NCBI GenBank assembly: GCA_027064585.1
Contig: JAMOPI010000033.1
Coordinates: 1 to 64,000 of the forward strand
Length of the DNA: 64,000 nt
Direction: 5' to 3'
DNA from: Candidatus Desulfofervidaceae bacterium
GTDB taxonomy: Bacteria; Desulfobacterota; Desulfofervidia; Desulfofervidales; Desulfofervidaceae
Position 1 is the stretch's first letter. The number at the start of each line of letters is the position of its first letter. The position numbers and the translations under genes are program-made. Positions 11,111 to 21,728 of this stretch are shown one piece after another. The notes under the pieces were generated by a model. It had not been told where the DNA came from and ran no database searches. It saw only the letters and a list, made by a program, of their open reading frames with translations.

Positions 11111-11296
11111 TTACCAACTTGCTTTTCTGACCCCAGGGATCTCTCCCCTTAAGGCCATCATGCGAAAACAGATGCGACAAATCCCAAACTTGCGTAAAAA
11201 GGCCCGTGGCCGTCCACATAAAGGACAACGATTGTATTTTCTTACCTTAAACTTTGGTGTCTTTTGTGCCTTTACCATTAATGCCTTTCTTGCCAT
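11111..11296 (-). CDS. rpsN: 30S ribosomal protein S14, type Z
   Basis: This 61-residue short S14 contains the zinc ribbon [20 protein letters not shown], with cysteines at 24, 27, 40 and 43. The length and the four cysteines identify the zinc-dependent (C+) class rather than the ~100-residue C- form. It lies between rplE and rpsH. Confidence 0.97.
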   Translation of the reverse strand: MARKALMVKAQKTPKFKVRKYNRCPLCGRPRAFLRKFGICRICFRMMALRGEIPGVRKASW

Positions 11297-11299
11297 CGT

Positions 11300-11845
11300 T
11301 TATCTCCTAAAGGGCATACCTAATTTTTCTAAAAGTGCCTTGCCTTCTTCATCGGTTTTAGCCGTCGTGACAAAGGTAACATTCATACCTTTAACTTTGT
11401 CAATTTTGTCATAGTTAATTTCAGGGAAAATAATGTGCTCTCTAATGCCCAAGGTATAATTTCCACGTCCATCAAAGGATTTATCTGAAACACCCTTAAA
11501 ATCCCGCACCCTGGGCAGGGCAAAATGTACTAATTTATCAAAGAAGTCATACATACGGGTGCGTCTTAAGGTTACTTTACACCCAATGGGCATCCCTGCC
11601 CGCAGCTTAAAGGCGGCAATGGATTTTCTAGCCCGTCTAATAATCGGCCTCTGGCCTGTAATCAAGGCCAACTCTTCCATGGCCGAGTCTAAAATTTTAA
11701 TGTTCTGCGTTGCTTCTCCTAGTCCCATATTGATTACAATCTTAACTAACCGAGGTACTTGCATTGGGTTTTTATACCCAAATTCTTTAATCAATTGAGA
11801 AACAACTTCTTTCTCATAATATTCTTGCAACCTTGCCTTCATCAT
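11300..11845 (-). CDS. rplE: 50S ribosomal protein L5
   Basis: This ~181-residue 5S rRNA-binding protein contacts the P-site tRNA and forms a bridge to the small subunit. Diagnostic segments are [40 protein letters not shown] and [21 protein letters not shown]. Three candidate starts lie close together: GTG at 11851 and ATG at 11845 and 11842. AAGG sits six bases before 11845, which I prefer. Confidence 0.95.
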   Translation of the reverse strand: MMKARLQEYYEKEVVSQLIKEFGYKNPMQVPRLVKIVINMGLGEATQNIKILDSAMEELALITGQRPIIRRARKSIAAFKLRAGMPIGCKVTLRRTRMYDFFDKLVHFALPRVRDFKGVSDKSFDGRGNYTLGIREHIIFPEINYDKIDKVKGMNVTFVTTAKTDEEGKALLEKLGMPFRR

Positions 11846-11853
11846 CCTCACCC

Positions 11854-12186
11854 TTAAACTTTGTCAATAATCTCTCCGCACCTTTTGCAATATCTCACCT
11901 TGCGGCCATCTTCCAAAAATTTCCTACCTACCCTCACTGGCTTCATACATTTATCACACATAATCATAACATTAGAAACATGAATAGGTGCCTCTTTCTC
12001 AATAATACCTCCTTGTCCTGTCGTTGGACTTGGAGGTACATGGCGTTTTACCATGTTAACCTTTTCTACAATAACTCTCTGTTTTTCGGGAAAAACTCGT
12101 AAAACCTTCCCAATCTTTCCCTTTTCTTTCCCCGCAATTACCATTACCTTATCGTCTCTTTTTACATGGAGCTTTGGTCTCGTCAT
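11854..12186 (-). CDS. rplX: 50S ribosomal protein L24
   Basis: This 110-residue assembly-initiator protein has the KOW motif [20 protein letters not shown] near the N-terminus. The C-terminal half carries two CxxC pairs (MCDKCMKP and YCKRCGE), a probable zinc ribbon seen in many L24 proteins of anaerobes and thermophiles. It lies one base after rplN. Confidence 0.96.
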   Translation of the reverse strand: MTRPKLHVKRDDKVMVIAGKEKGKIGKVLRVFPEKQRVIVEKVNMVKRHVPPSPTTGQGGIIEKEAPIHVSNVMIMCDKCMKPVRVGRKFLEDGRKVRYCKRCGEIIDKV

Positions 12187-12187
12187 C

Positions 12188-12556
12188 TTACACCACCTCA
12201 GGGGCTAAAGATATGATCTTCATAAAGTTTTTGGCCCGCAACTCCCTTGCCACAGGACCAAAGATACGCGTGCCAATAGGCTCTCCGTGTTGATTAATCA
12301 ACACCACCGCATTATCATCAAAGCGTACATAGGTGCCATCAGGACGTCCCAACTCCTTCTTCGTCCTCACCACTACCGCCTTAAGCACCGATCCTTTCTC
12401 CACCTTAGAATCGGGCAAGGCGTCCTTAACCGAGACCACAATTACATCGCCTATCTCGGCATATTTCTTCCCTGAGCCGCCTAAGATACCAATACAACAC
12501 ACCTTCTTAGCCCCAGAATTATCCGCTACATCTAGTTTGGTCTGCCTCTGAATCAT
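12188..12556 (-). CDS. rplN: 50S ribosomal protein L14
   Basis: This 122-residue highly conserved protein starts [19 protein letters not shown]. It contains [16 protein letters not shown]-like and [27 protein letters not shown] segments (visible in part as [11 protein letters not shown] and [13 protein letters not shown]). It forms part of the inter-subunit bridge B8 and binds the ribosome silencing factor RsfS in species that have it. It follows rpsQ by 12 bases. Confidence 0.97.
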   Translation of the reverse strand: MIQRQTKLDVADNSGAKKVCCIGILGGSGKKYAEIGDVIVVSVKDALPDSKVEKGSVLKAVVVRTKKELGRPDGTYVRFDDNAVVLINQHGEPIGTRIFGPVARELRAKNFMKIISLAPEVV

Positions 12557-12568
12557 GGCTACTACTCC

Positions 12569-12823
12569 CTATTTAGCTTTTTCCAGTATTTTTAACACGC
12601 GCCAGCGTTTATGACGGCTAAGTGGTCTGCTCTCTATAATTTGGACACGATCGCCCATTTTACATTCGTTTCTTTCGTCATGTGCCATAAACTTCACCCG
12701 CCGGCGGATATACTTACCCACCCGGGGGTGTTTAACCAGCCTTTCTACCATCACCACCACGGTCTTATCCATCTTGTCGCTGACCACGATGCCCTCAAAG
12801 GTCTTCTTAATTCCCCTTCCCAT
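12569..12823 (-). CDS. rpsQ: 30S ribosomal protein S17
   Basis: This 84-residue OB-fold primary rRNA binder has the core [19 protein letters not shown], followed by [19 protein letters not shown]. It has the conserved [20 protein letters not shown] region. It is located between rpmC and rplN with a one-base gap to rpmC. Confidence 0.97.
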   Translation of the reverse strand: MGRGIKKTFEGIVVSDKMDKTVVVMVERLVKHPRVGKYIRRRVKFMAHDERNECKMGDRVQIIESRPLSRHKRWRVLKILEKAK

Positions 12824-12824
12824 A

Positions 12825-13016
12825 TCAAGCTACTCCTTGCTCTCTTAAAATGGTCTTAATCCGAGCAATGTCCTTTTTGACTGCAGGAATCCGGCGCACA
12901 TTTTCCAACTGGCCGGTAGCATGTTGAAAGCGTAACTTGAAAAGCTCTTCCTGCAATTCCTTAAGCTTTGCCTTTAATTCCTCTACCGTCATTTTTCTTA
13001 ATTCACTAGCCCGCAT
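12825..13016 (-). CDS. rpmC: 50S ribosomal protein L29
   Basis: This 63-residue two-helix protein sits near the exit tunnel, next to the binding site of trigger factor and SRP. It starts [18 protein letters not shown] and contains [18 protein letters not shown]. The frame is open to a GTG at 13025, but GCGGAG lies at the right distance before the ATG at 13016. The start overlaps the last codons of rplP. Confidence 0.95.
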   Translation of the reverse strand: MRASELRKMTVEELKAKLKELQEELFKLRFQHATGQLENVRRIPAVKKDIARIKTILREQGVA

Positions 13017-13428
13017 AGAGCTCACTCCGCTTCACGATTTTTGTCGCAATCGGTAATTTATGGGCCGCCAATCTTAAGGCCTCAAGGGCCACATCTTCTG
13101 GCACACCCTTGATTTCATAAAGCATCCGTCCAGGCTTAACCACCGCTACCCAAAATTCCGGTGATCCCTTTCCACTTCCCATTCTGGTTTCAGCTGGCTT
13201 TTTGGTTACCGGCTTGTCTGGGAAGATGCGTATCCAAATCTTGCCACCCCTTTTTACATGCCTGGTGATGGCAACACGGGCAGCCTCAATTTGTTGGGCC
13301 GTAAGGCGGCCTCGCCCTAGAGCCTTTAGGCCATAGTCGCCAAAAGCCAAGGTATAACCCCGCTGGGCAATTCCCCGGTTACGTCCCTTTTGCTGTTTTC
13401 TATACTTTACCTTCTTTGGTGCAAGCAT
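13006..13428 (-). CDS. rplP: 50S ribosomal protein L16
   Basis: This 140-residue protein contacts the A-site tRNA elbow and the peptidyl transferase region. It starts [19 protein letters not shown] and has the conserved [21 protein letters not shown] and [19 protein letters not shown] motifs. It overlaps the rpmC start by 11 bases and follows rpsC. Confidence 0.97.
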   Translation of the reverse strand: MLAPKKVKYRKQQKGRNRGIAQRGYTLAFGDYGLKALGRGRLTAQQIEAARVAITRHVKRGGKIWIRIFPDKPVTKKPAETRMGSGKGSPEFWVAVVKPGRMLYEIKGVPEDVALEALRLAAHKLPIATKIVKRSELYAG

Positions 13429-13455
13429 CGCCTTCTCCGTCTGTATTGATTATGA

Positions 13456-14103
13456 TTATATTCCCAATTGGAGTTGTTTTTCTAACACTTCTCCTTTAAA
13501 GATCCATACCTTCACCCCAATAACACCATAAATAGTTTTAGCCTCGGCAAAACCATAATCAATATCTGCCCTTAAGGTATGCAGCGGTACCCTTCCTTCC
13601 CGATACCATTCAGTCCTCGCCATTTCAGCTCCACCTAAACGTCCAGAACATTCCACTTTAATACCCTGTGCCCCAAATTTAAGAGCTGTAGCCACAGCCC
13701 GTTTCATAGCCCGTCTAAAGGCCACACGCCTTTCCAACTGGAGAGCAATATTTTCAGCTACCAATTGAGCATCTAGCTCTGGCCTCTTTACTTCAATAAC
13801 GTCTATAAAAGTTTGCCGGTTGATCTTTCTCTCCAAATCTTTTTTTAGCCTTTCTATTTCTGCTCCTTTCTTACCAATGACAATCCCTGGTCTAGCGGTA
13901 TGTATTTTAACCCTCACCCTATTTGCAGCCCGCTCAATTTCTATCTTAGAAATGCCCGCATGATAAAGGCGATCTTTTATAAATTGTCTTATACGCCTAT
14001 CCTCTACGACAAACTGCGGAAATTCTTTTTCCGCATACCACTTAGAATTCCATGTCTTAATAATCCCTAGTCTAAACCCAATTGGATGAACCTTTTGTCC
14101 CAA
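13456..14103 (-). CDS. rpsC: 30S ribosomal protein S3
   Basis: This 215-residue S3 lies at the mRNA entry channel and contributes to helicase activity of the ribosome. It starts [20 protein letters not shown] and carries the KH domain with [22 protein letters not shown]. The C-terminal domain has [21 protein letters not shown]. It is in the S10-operon order rplV-rpsC-rplP. Confidence 0.97.
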   Translation of the reverse strand: MGQKVHPIGFRLGIIKTWNSKWYAEKEFPQFVVEDRRIRQFIKDRLYHAGISKIEIERAANRVRVKIHTARPGIVIGKKGAEIERLKKDLERKINRQTFIDVIEVKRPELDAQLVAENIALQLERRVAFRRAMKRAVATALKFGAQGIKVECSGRLGGAEMARTEWYREGRVPLHTLRADIDYGFAEAKTIYGVIGVKVWIFKGEVLEKQLQLGI

Positions 14104-14117
14104 GACGACCTCCCTCC

Positions 14118-14456
14118 TTATTGCTCTAACTCATCTAAAATGACGGTAATATGGCTTGTCCTTTTTCTAATTAAATAAGCTCTCCCTACTGCTCGAGGGC
14201 GAATGCGCTTAAGTGTTGGACCTTCATCAGCATAGATGCGTTTTATATATAGATTATCTACATCTACATCTGGGTTTTGCTCGGCATTGGCCACCGCTGA
14301 GTGAATCAGCTTTTTTACCACCTTTGCCGCCCGTTTAGTAGTAAATTCTAGAATAGCCAAGGCTTCATCTACTTTTTTTCCCCGCACCAAATCGATTACC
14401 AAACGTACCTTGCGGGGGGCAATTCTAACATATCTAGCTACGGCTCTTGCCTCCAT
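14118..14456 (-). CDS. rplV: 50S ribosomal protein L22
   Basis: This 112-residue protein lines the nascent-peptide tunnel through a long beta hairpin. It begins [19 protein letters not shown], and the hairpin region holds the [21 protein letters not shown] motif. Its start codon shares one base with the stop of rpsS (TAATG arrangement). Confidence 0.97.
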   Translation of the reverse strand: MEARAVARYVRIAPRKVRLVIDLVRGKKVDEALAILEFTTKRAAKVVKKLIHSAVANAEQNPDVDVDNLYIKRIYADEGPTLKRIRPRAVGRAYLIRKRTSHITVILDELEQ

Positions 14457-14743
14457 TATTTCTTCCCCTTCACCTTACCCTTTTTATCACCTGCATGCCC
14501 GTAAAACACCCGTGTGGGAGCAAATTCTCCCAGTTTATGCCCCACCATGTTCTCCGTTACATATACGGGAATAAACTTCCTCCCATTATGCACGGCAAAG
14601 GTCAACCCAACAAACTCTGGAATAATAGTTGACCGCCGTGACCAGGTCTTAATTACCTTCTTTTCCCCACTCTCTTTTAGCTTCCGCACCTTTTTCAGAA
14701 GCTTTTCGTCAACAAATGGCCCCTTTTTTCTGGATCTACCCAA
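14456..14743 (-). CDS. rpsS: 30S ribosomal protein S19
   Basis: This 95-residue head protein starts [19 protein letters not shown] and contains [21 protein letters not shown] and [20 protein letters not shown]. These motifs are unmistakable for S19. It is placed between rplB and rplV. Confidence 0.97.
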   Translation of the reverse strand: MGRSRKKGPFVDEKLLKKVRKLKESGEKKVIKTWSRRSTIIPEFVGLTFAVHNGRKFIPVYVTENMVGHKLGEFAPTRVFYGHAGDKKGKVKGKK

Positions 14744-14763
14744 CGGGATATCCCTCCCTTATG

Positions 14764-15585
14764 TTATTTTCTTCTCTTAACGATATATTTATCGCTGGGC
14801 TTTCTGCCCCTTGTTTTATAACCCTTGGTCGGCTTACCCCAAGGCGTACATGGGTGTCTACCACCAGAAGTTTTACCTTCTCCACCACCCAGAGGATGGT
14901 CTACTGGGTTCATAGCTACACCTCTAACCTTGGGCCTAAAGCCAAGCCAACGTTTTCTACCAGCCTTACCAAGGGTAATGTGCATGTGATCAATATTGCC
15001 TACCTGGCCAACGGTTGCCCGACATTCTAATCTTATTAACCTTATTTCTCCTGAAGGCAGACGCAAGTGGGCATAAGGCTCTTCCTTGGCCAATATCTGC
15101 GCATATGTACCCGCACTTCTAGCAATTTGACCACCTTTACCTGGCCTTAATTCTATATTGTGTACAATAGTACCGTCAGGAATGTTACGCAAGGGCAAAC
15201 AATTACCAGGTTTTATGTCTACATTCTCTCCAGAAATAACCGTATCTCCAACCGAAAGCCCCAAGGGGGCAAGAATATATCTCTTTTCGCCGTCAGCATA
15301 GTGCAAAAGGGCAATGCGTGCCGAACGGTTGGGATCATATTCAATGGCCGCTACTTTAGCTGGAATGCCATCTTTATCCCGCTTAAAATCAATAATCCGA
15401 TACATACGTTTATGACCACCACCTCTATGTCTACAAGTAATGCGGCCATAAACATTTCTACCACCTGTTTTCTTAAGAGGAACAAGCAAACTTTTTTCTG
15501 GCTCGGTCTTTGTAATCTCCTCAAAGGTTGAATATGTCTGAAAACGCCTTCCTGGTGACGTAGGTTTACACTTTCTAATCGGCAT
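14764..15585 (-). CDS. rplB: 50S ribosomal protein L2
   Basis: This 273-residue protein is near the peptidyl transferase centre and is needed for subunit joining. It starts [16 protein letters not shown] and shows [21 protein letters not shown] and the signature [20 protein letters not shown]. The [21 protein letters not shown] segment near the C-terminus is typical, including the conserved histidine of L2. Confidence 0.98.
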   Translation of the reverse strand: MPIRKCKPTSPGRRFQTYSTFEEITKTEPEKSLLVPLKKTGGRNVYGRITCRHRGGGHKRMYRIIDFKRDKDGIPAKVAAIEYDPNRSARIALLHYADGEKRYILAPLGLSVGDTVISGENVDIKPGNCLPLRNIPDGTIVHNIELRPGKGGQIARSAGTYAQILAKEEPYAHLRLPSGEIRLIRLECRATVGQVGNIDHMHITLGKAGRKRWLGFRPKVRGVAMNPVDHPLGGGEGKTSGGRHPCTPWGKPTKGYKTRGRKPSDKYIVKRRK

Positions 15586-15588
15586 CGT

Positions 15589-15879
15589 TTACACTCCCTC
15601 AAAAAATTCTATGTGATCCCCCGGCCGTAAGGTCACAATGGCCTTCTTCCAGTCTTTTTCTTTTCCTTGCAAACGCCCTAATCTTTTCTTTTTTCCCTTC
15701 ACCTTAATTGTGCGGACTTTAAGTACTTTTACATTAAACAACTTCTCTACCGCCTCTTTTATCTCAAGCTTGTTTGCCTTGGGATCTACTTCAAATACCA
15801 CTTGATTCAACTCTTCCTTTAGGACGGTAGATTTCTCTGTTATCACCGGCCTTTTTATAATCTGATATAAGTCCCTCAT
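15589..15879 (-). CDS. rplW: 50S ribosomal protein L23
   Basis: This 96-residue protein docks trigger factor and SRP at the tunnel exit. It shows [17 protein letters not shown] at the start and [21 protein letters not shown] in the core. The start codon overlaps the rplD stop by four bases (ATGA arrangement). Confidence 0.96.
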   Translation of the reverse strand: MRDLYQIIKRPVITEKSTVLKEELNQVVFEVDPKANKLEIKEAVEKLFNVKVLKVRTIKVKGKKKRLGRLQGKEKDWKKAIVTLRPGDHIEFFEGV

Positions 15880-16499
15880 GACCGTAATGACTCCTCAATT
15901 TTTGGAATTGCATTTTGCAAAATCACCAAATGGTCATAACGCAAGATATCATATACATTTAAACCTTCTCTAGGCATCACTTGGAATTCTGACACATTTC
16001 TAGAAGCCAGCTCTAGCTCCTTGTTTCTTTCTGGTGTAACAATAAGAGCTTTTGGTAGGCCCAAATTCTTCATTATGCCTATAAACTTTTTGGTTTTGAT
16101 TTCGTCTAGCTTTATATTATCAACTACCCGCAGGCGGCCACTCTTTAACTTAGAGGTAAGGGCAATTTTTAGCGCCTGTTTTCGCACCTTTTTTGGCAAA
16201 GAATAGGCCCAACTTCTGGGCTTTGGCCCAAAGACAACACCACCACCTACCCAATGTGGTGCTCTAATACTACCCTGACGGGCCCGGCCTGTACCCTTTT
16301 GTCGCCACGGTTTCCTACCTCCACCCCTTACTTCACCCCTGGTCTTGGTAGAAGCCGTTCCTGCCCGTCTACAGGCAAGTTGCCATTTTACTACTTCATA
16401 GATCAAATATGGCTTTATTGGCACATCAAAGATATCATCTGCCAGTGTAATCTGACCTGTTTCTTGACCTTCCTGGTTATAAACTTTCACTTCTGGCAT
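15876..16499 (-). CDS. rplD: 50S ribosomal protein L4
   Basis: This 207-residue protein has a tunnel-lining loop with [21 protein letters not shown] and [17 protein letters not shown]. In gammaproteobacteria L4 regulates the S10 operon, but no such leader was recognised here. It lies between rplC and rplW. Confidence 0.97.
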   Translation of the reverse strand: MPEVKVYNQEGQETGQITLADDIFDVPIKPYLIYEVVKWQLACRRAGTASTKTRGEVRGGGRKPWRQKGTGRARQGSIRAPHWVGGGVVFGPKPRSWAYSLPKKVRKQALKIALTSKLKSGRLRVVDNIKLDEIKTKKFIGIMKNLGLPKALIVTPERNKELELASRNVSEFQVMPREGLNVYDILRYDHLVILQNAIPKIEESLRS

Positions 16500-16505
16500 C
16501 CTTCC

Positions 16506-17138
16506 TTAACCTCTTTGGCCAACCTTTTTTATAATCACCAAACTATTCCGGCTCCCTGGCACTGCCCCTTTCACTAAAAGCAAGTTGTGTTCAGGCCGCA
16601 CATCTACTACCTTTAAATTTTTGATCGTCACTGTCTCGTTCCCCATATGTCCTGGCATCCGTTTTCCCTTGATCACTCGTCCTGGGAATTCACAACATCC
16701 AATAGACTTGGGCCTGCGATGATTACGGCTACCATGCGTCTCAGGTCCTCTTTTAAAACCATGCCTCTTGATAACACCAGCAAAACCGCGGCCCTTGCTC
16801 TTACCTGTAACCACCACCAGATCGCCTGGCTTAAACTCCGCTACAGTCACCTGCTGCCCTACTTCTATCTTTTCAATATTCTCCACCCTAAACTCTCTCA
16901 AGTAATAAAAACAGGGCGTGCCTGCCTTTTCAAAATGTCCCAATAGTGGCTTTGGCACACGTGATTTCTTCTTAGGCAAGAAACCCAGTTGCACTGCGTT
17001 ATATCCGTCCTTCTCTACTGTCTTTTTCTGCACTACTGTGCACGGACCTGCTTCTAATAACGTTACGGGCACCACCGTGCCATCCTCAGCAAAGATACGA
17101 GTCATCCCAATCTTTCTTGCTAGAATTCCTCCAACCAT
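16506..17138 (-). CDS. rplC: 50S ribosomal protein L3
   Basis: This 210-residue protein begins [20 protein letters not shown]. The extended loop reaches the peptidyl transferase centre, with [20 protein letters not shown] and [17 protein letters not shown], and holds the conserved glutamine/histidine environment of L3. It follows rpsJ by 14 bases. Confidence 0.97.
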   Translation of the reverse strand: MVGGILARKIGMTRIFAEDGTVVPVTLLEAGPCTVVQKKTVEKDGYNAVQLGFLPKKKSRVPKPLLGHFEKAGTPCFYYLREFRVENIEKIEVGQQVTVAEFKPGDLVVVTGKSKGRGFAGVIKRHGFKRGPETHGSRNHRRPKSIGCCEFPGRVIKGKRMPGHMGNETVTIKNLKVVDVRPEHNLLLVKGAVPGSRNSLVIIKKVGQRG

Positions 17139-17152
17139 TTCACCTAACCCTT

Positions 17153-17464
17153 TTAAAGTTTTATCTCCACATCTACACCTGAAGCTAATTCTAGGTTCAT
17201 CAAGGCATCCACTGTCTGGGCCGTGGGTTCAACAATATCAATTAAACGCTTATGCGTTCTTATCTCAAACTGTTCACGCGATTTTTTATCTTTATGTGGA
17301 GATCTAAGCACTGTCCACCTACTTATCTTAGTGGGCAAAGGAATAGGTCCTACCACCTTTGCCCCTGTCTTTTTAGCCGTGTCTACAATTTGAGTTACGG
17401 CCTGATCTAAAAGCCGATGATCAAATGCCTTCAACTTTATCCGTATTTTCTGCGTTTCTATCAT
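17153..17464 (-). CDS. rpsJ: 30S ribosomal protein S10
   Basis: This 103-residue head protein starts [19 protein letters not shown] and contains [32 protein letters not shown] in part. In the antitermination complex S10 (NusE) binds NusB and NusG. It is the first gene of the S10 operon and follows tuf by 26 bases, so it is probably co-transcribed with the str operon rather than started by its own promoter; I saw none in the gap. Confidence 0.97.
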   Translation of the reverse strand: MIETQKIRIKLKAFDHRLLDQAVTQIVDTAKKTGAKVVGPIPLPTKISRWTVLRSPHKDKKSREQFEIRTHKRLIDIVEPTAQTVDALMNLELASGVDVEIKL

Positions 17465-17490
17465 AGCTGCCTGAAACCCTTTTTATTTTT

Positions 17491-18690
17491 TTACTCCAAT
17501 ATCTTGGTTACCACACCTGCACCAACGGTCCTTCCACCTTCTCTAATCGCAAATCGCAATCCCTCTTCCATCGCTATCGGCTCTAACAAATTCACCTCTA
17601 TCCGCACATTATCTCCAGGCACCACCATCTCTACCCCCTCCGGCAATGTAACTACTCCCGTCACATCCGTCGTCCTAAAGTAAAACTGCGGCCTATATCC
17701 ACTGAAAAATGGCGTATGCCTCCCCCCTTCCTCCTTCGTCAATACATATACCTCAGCCTCAAATCGCGTATGCGGCGTTATCGTCCCAGGCGCCGCCAAT
17801 ACCATCCCACGCTCTACCTCATCCTTTCCTATACCACGTAATAACACTCCTATGTTATCTCCTGCTCTGCCCTCATCCAAAATCTTCCTGAACATCTCAA
17901 TGCTCGTCGCTACCGTCTTACGCGTCGGCCCTAACCCCACTATCTCCACTTCCTCTCCAGGATGAATCACCCCTCTCTCTACCCTACCTGTTACTACCGT
18001 ACCCCTTCCACTTATGCTAAATACATCCTCTATCGGCATCAGAAAAGGTTTATCCAACGGACGCACAGGCTCAGGTATATACTCATCCATCGCATCTAAT
18101 AACTCCCATATCTTACCACACCACTGACATTCCCTCTTCCCACATCCACACTCTAACGCCTTCAACGCACTACCCTTAATCACAGGTACATCATCACCAG
18201 GAAATTCATATTTGCTCAAAAGCTCCCTTACCTCTAATTCAACTAATTCTATCAATTCCTCATCGTCTACCATGTCTACCTTGTTAATAAACACAACAAT
18301 ATATGGCACCCCTACCTGTCTCGCTAATAATATGTGCTCCCTAGTCTGCGGCATCGGACCATCATCCGCCGCTACCACTAAAATCGCACCGTCCATCTGT
18401 GCCGCTCCCGTAATCATGTTCTTAATATAGTCCGCATGACCAGGACAATCTATATGCGCATAGTGCCTTTTTTCCGTCTCATACTCCACGTGCGCCGTGG
18501 CAATCGTAATCCCCCTCTCCTTCTCTTCCGGCGCCTTGTCTATCTGCTCAAACGGCACAAAGTCCGCTAGCTTCGCATTCGCTAACGTCCGCGTAATCGC
18601 CGCCGTCAATGTCGTCTTACCATGGTCAATGTGACCTATCGTCCCCACATTTATATGCGGCTTCTTCCTCTCAAATTTCTGCTTCGCCAT
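17491..18690 (-). CDS. tuf: Elongation factor Tu, str-operon copy
   Basis: This 399-residue GTPase delivers aminoacyl-tRNA to the ribosome. The G1 motif GHIDHGKT, the G3 DCPGH and the G4 NKVD are intact. An insertion in the G domain near residues 180-192 contains C-x-C-x4-C-x2-C (in [14 protein letters not shown]), a potential metal site absent from E. coli EF-Tu. The start is the ATG at 18690, directly after a GTG at 18693. The gene differs by eye from the second copy at 33328 at only two bases, one silent (17587) and one giving Val instead of Met at residue 357 (17622). Similarity stops within a few bases outside the coding region, indicating gene conversion. Confidence 0.97.
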   Translation of the reverse strand: MAKQKFERKKPHINVGTIGHIDHGKTTLTAAITRTLANAKLADFVPFEQIDKAPEEKERGITIATAHVEYETEKRHYAHIDCPGHADYIKNMITGAAQMDGAILVVAADDGPMPQTREHILLARQVGVPYIVVFINKVDMVDDEELIELVELEVRELLSKYEFPGDDVPVIKGSALKALECGCGKRECQWCGKIWELLDAMDEYIPEPVRPLDKPFLMPIEDVFSISGRGTVVTGRVERGVIHPGEEVEIVGLGPTRKTVATSIEMFRKILDEGRAGDNIGVLLRGIGKDEVERGMVLAAPGTITPHTRFEAEVYVLTKEEGGRHTPFFSGYRPQFYFRTTDVTGVVTLPEGVEMVVPGDNVRIEVNLLEPIAMEEGLRFAIREGGRTVGAGVVTKILE

Positions 18691-18721
18691 CACTCAACCC
18701 CCTCAATGTTTTAACAAGTCT

Positions 18722-20794
18722 TTACTTCTTTTCCTTTATCAAGGCCTCAGCAATCTTGGCTGGCACAGGTTCATAATGTGAAAACTGCATCGTGTAAGTT
18801 GCCCGACCCTGTGTCGCCGACCGTAAAGTTGTAGCATATCCAAACATTTCTGCCAAGGGGACATGCGCCCGGATTACCTGCGCATTTTTACGCATTTCTA
18901 TACCAGTCACCTTGCCCCTTCTTGCCGTAATGTCTCCCATGACATCACCAACATACTGCTCTGGCACAATGACCTCTAGAAGCATAATTGGCTCTAAGAG
19001 CACCGGAGCGCCTTTTTTCACCCCTTCTTTAAAGGCCATAGATGCAGCAATGGCAAAGGCCATATCTGAAGAGTCTACTTCATGATAAGAACCATCCACC
19101 AACCGCACCCGGACATCTGTCACCGGATACCCTGCAATCACGCCCTTTTCCATGGCCTCTCTTATGCCCCGTTCCACCGCCGGAATATATTCCTTGGGAA
19201 TCACACCTCCGGTAATAGCATCAATGAATTCAAAACCCTTCCCCGCAGGCAGGGGTTCCATCTCTAACCACACATGACCATACTGACCCCGTCCACCCGT
19301 CTGCTTGATAAACTTACCTTCTACTTTAACAGGTTTAGTAATGGTTTCACGATAAGAAACCTGTGGCCGTCCTACATTGGCCTGCACTTTAAACTCACGG
19401 CGCAAACGGTCAATAATAATTTCTAGATGTAGTTCACCCATACCAGAAATAATAGTCTCTCCAGTCTCCTCATCGTACCTAACCCTAAAAGAGGGATCTT
19501 CTACTGCAATTTTGTGTAAAGCCGTACCCAATTTATCTTGATCATCTTTAGTCTTTGGCTCAATGGCTACTGAGATAACTGGCTCTGGGACTTCAATTGA
19601 TTCTAGTAATATCGGCTCTCTCTCATCACAAAGGGTATCACCCGTCGTAGTCCTTCTAAGACCTACTGCAGCAACAATATCACCAGCATAAACTTCACTT
19701 ACTTCTTCCCGCTTATTGGCGTGCATCTTAAGCAAGCGGCCAATCTTTTCCTTCACCCCTTTAGAGGCATTAAAGACCGTATCACCGCTCTTTAAGTGAC
19801 CTGCATAGACACGCAGGAAGGTCAGATGCCCTACATAGGGATCGGTCATTAATTTAAAGGCTAGTGCCGTAAAGGGAGCATCATCACTAGCCATCCTTTC
19901 TATCTCTTTTCCGTCAGGCGTTTTACCCTTAACTGGTGGAATATCTACGGGTGAAGGAAGATAATCTACAATGGCATCAAGGAGTTGTTGGATGCCTTTA
20001 TTTTTAAAGGCTGATCCACACAGTACCGGCACCAGTTTTAATTCTATTGTTCCCTTCCTTAAGGCCTGATGAATTTCTTCTTCGGTAATTTCTTCCCCCT
20101 CTAGATATTTTTCCATTATCGTCTCGTCAAAGTCCGCTAGAGCCTCAAGCATTTTGTCCCGAAATTCTTCGGCCTTTGCCCGATACTCTTCAGGTATGTC
20201 AATATATTCATAACGGGCACCTTTTGTTTCCTCGTCATAAATAATGGCCTTCATCTTGATAAGGTCAATAACCCCTTGAAAATTCTCTTCCTTGCCTAGT
20301 GGGATCTGGATAGGGACAGGATTAGCCTTTAACCGATCAATCATCATACTAATACAACCCTCAAAATCAGCCCCTACCCGATCCATTTTGTTAATGAAGG
20401 CCAGTCTTGGTACCCGGTATTTATCGGCCTGCCGCCATACCGTCTCTGACTGTGGCTCCACACCTCCAACGGCGCAAAAAATGGCAATTGCACCATCCAA
20501 GACCCGCAGGGCCCTTTCTACTTCAATCGTAAAGTCCACATGCCCAGGAGTATCTATAATGTTAATACGATGTTTCCGCCAGAAGCAGGTAGTAGCGGCT
20601 GAGGTAATGGTAATACCCCGCTCCTTTTCCTGCTCCATGAAGTCCATCGTCGCTGTACCCTCATGCACCTCACCAATCTTATACGTGAGGCCAGTATAGT
20701 ACAGCACCCGCTCAGTCGTTGTTGTCTTACCGGCGTCAATATGCGCCATAAAACCAATATTTCTTACTTTTTCAATTGGAACAATCCTTCCCAC
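18722..20794 (-). CDS. fusA: Elongation factor G
   Basis: This ~690-residue GTPase catalyses translocation and, with RRF, ribosome recycling. The P-loop is [10 protein letters not shown], followed by the switch region [30 protein letters not shown] and NKMDR. Domain IV and V signatures include [14 protein letters not shown] and [12 protein letters not shown]. The frame starts at a GTG at 20803, but AGGTGG is spaced correctly for the GTG at 20794, which gives [14 protein letters not shown]. It follows rpsG by two bases. Confidence 0.96.
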   Translation of the reverse strand: MGRIVPIEKVRNIGFMAHIDAGKTTTTERVLYYTGLTYKIGEVHEGTATMDFMEQEKERGITITSAATTCFWRKHRINIIDTPGHVDFTIEVERALRVLDGAIAIFCAVGGVEPQSETVWRQADKYRVPRLAFINKMDRVGADFEGCISMMIDRLKANPVPIQIPLGKEENFQGVIDLIKMKAIIYDEETKGARYEYIDIPEEYRAKAEEFRDKMLEALADFDETIMEKYLEGEEITEEEIHQALRKGTIELKLVPVLCGSAFKNKGIQQLLDAIVDYLPSPVDIPPVKGKTPDGKEIERMASDDAPFTALAFKLMTDPYVGHLTFLRVYAGHLKSGDTVFNASKGVKEKIGRLLKMHANKREEVSEVYAGDIVAAVGLRRTTTGDTLCDEREPILLESIEVPEPVISVAIEPKTKDDQDKLGTALHKIAVEDPSFRVRYDEETGETIISGMGELHLEIIIDRLRREFKVQANVGRPQVSYRETITKPVKVEGKFIKQTGGRGQYGHVWLEMEPLPAGKGFEFIDAITGGVIPKEYIPAVERGIREAMEKGVIAGYPVTDVRVRLVDGSYHEVDSSDMAFAIAASMAFKEGVKKGAPVLLEPIMLLEVIVPEQYVGDVMGDITARRGKVTGIEMRKNAQVIRAHVPLAEMFGYATTLRSATQGRATYTMQFSHYEPVPAKIAEALIKEKK

Positions 20795-20796
20795 GG

Positions 20797-21270
<474 letters not shown>

Positions 21271-21282
21271 TCAATCCCTCAA

Positions 21283-21654
21283 TTATTTTGGCTTTTTAGT
21301 ACCATATCTAGAACGACTTTTCCGTCGATCTTGCACACCCGCTGCATCCAATGCCCCTCTAATAACCTGATAACGCACACCAGGTAAGTCCTTTACACGT
21401 CCACCTCTTACTAAAACCACCGAATGCTCTTGGAGGTTATGACCAATCCCAGGAATATAGGCCGTCACTTCAATTCCATTAGTCAAACGCACACGACAAA
21501 CCTTCCGCAGGGCAGAATTAGGCTTTTTCGGCGTGGTCGTATATACCCTTACACATACACCCCGCTTTTGAGGACAACCTCTTAAGGCCGGAGCAGAACT
21601 CCGGCTCTCAATTTTTTCTCTTCCTTGTCTTACTAGCTGATTAATAGTTGGCAT
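21283..21654 (-). CDS. rpsL: 30S ribosomal protein S12
   Basis: This 123-residue decoding-centre protein starts [15 protein letters not shown]. It carries the streptomycin-determinant regions [17 protein letters not shown] (the lysine of the PKKPNSA loop is wild type) and [17 protein letters not shown]. It is the first gene behind a strong promoter in the rpoC-rpsL gap. Confidence 0.98.
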   Translation of the reverse strand: MPTINQLVRQGREKIESRSSAPALRGCPQKRGVCVRVYTTTPKKPNSALRKVCRVRLTNGIEVTAYIPGIGHNLQEHSVVLVRGGRVKDLPGVRYQVIRGALDAAGVQDRRKSRSRYGTKKPK

Positions 21655-21693
21655 TACCCATCCTCCCTTTTTCTAGGGCACACAAAATCGGAC

Positions 21694-21722
21694 TTATTAC
21701 AGCCTTTCTTTATTTTTGTCAA
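21694..21722 (-). promoter_or_regulatory. Strong sigma-70-like promoter before rpsL
   Basis: On the minus strand a perfect TTGACA (21717-21722) is followed after exactly 17 bases by TAATAA (21694-21699). Transcription would start near 21687, leaving a leader of about 33 bases before rpsL. This is the best promoter I can see inside the ribosomal super-cluster and probably drives the str-S10-spc-alpha genes. Confidence 0.8.
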
Positions 21723-21728
21723 GCCCCT

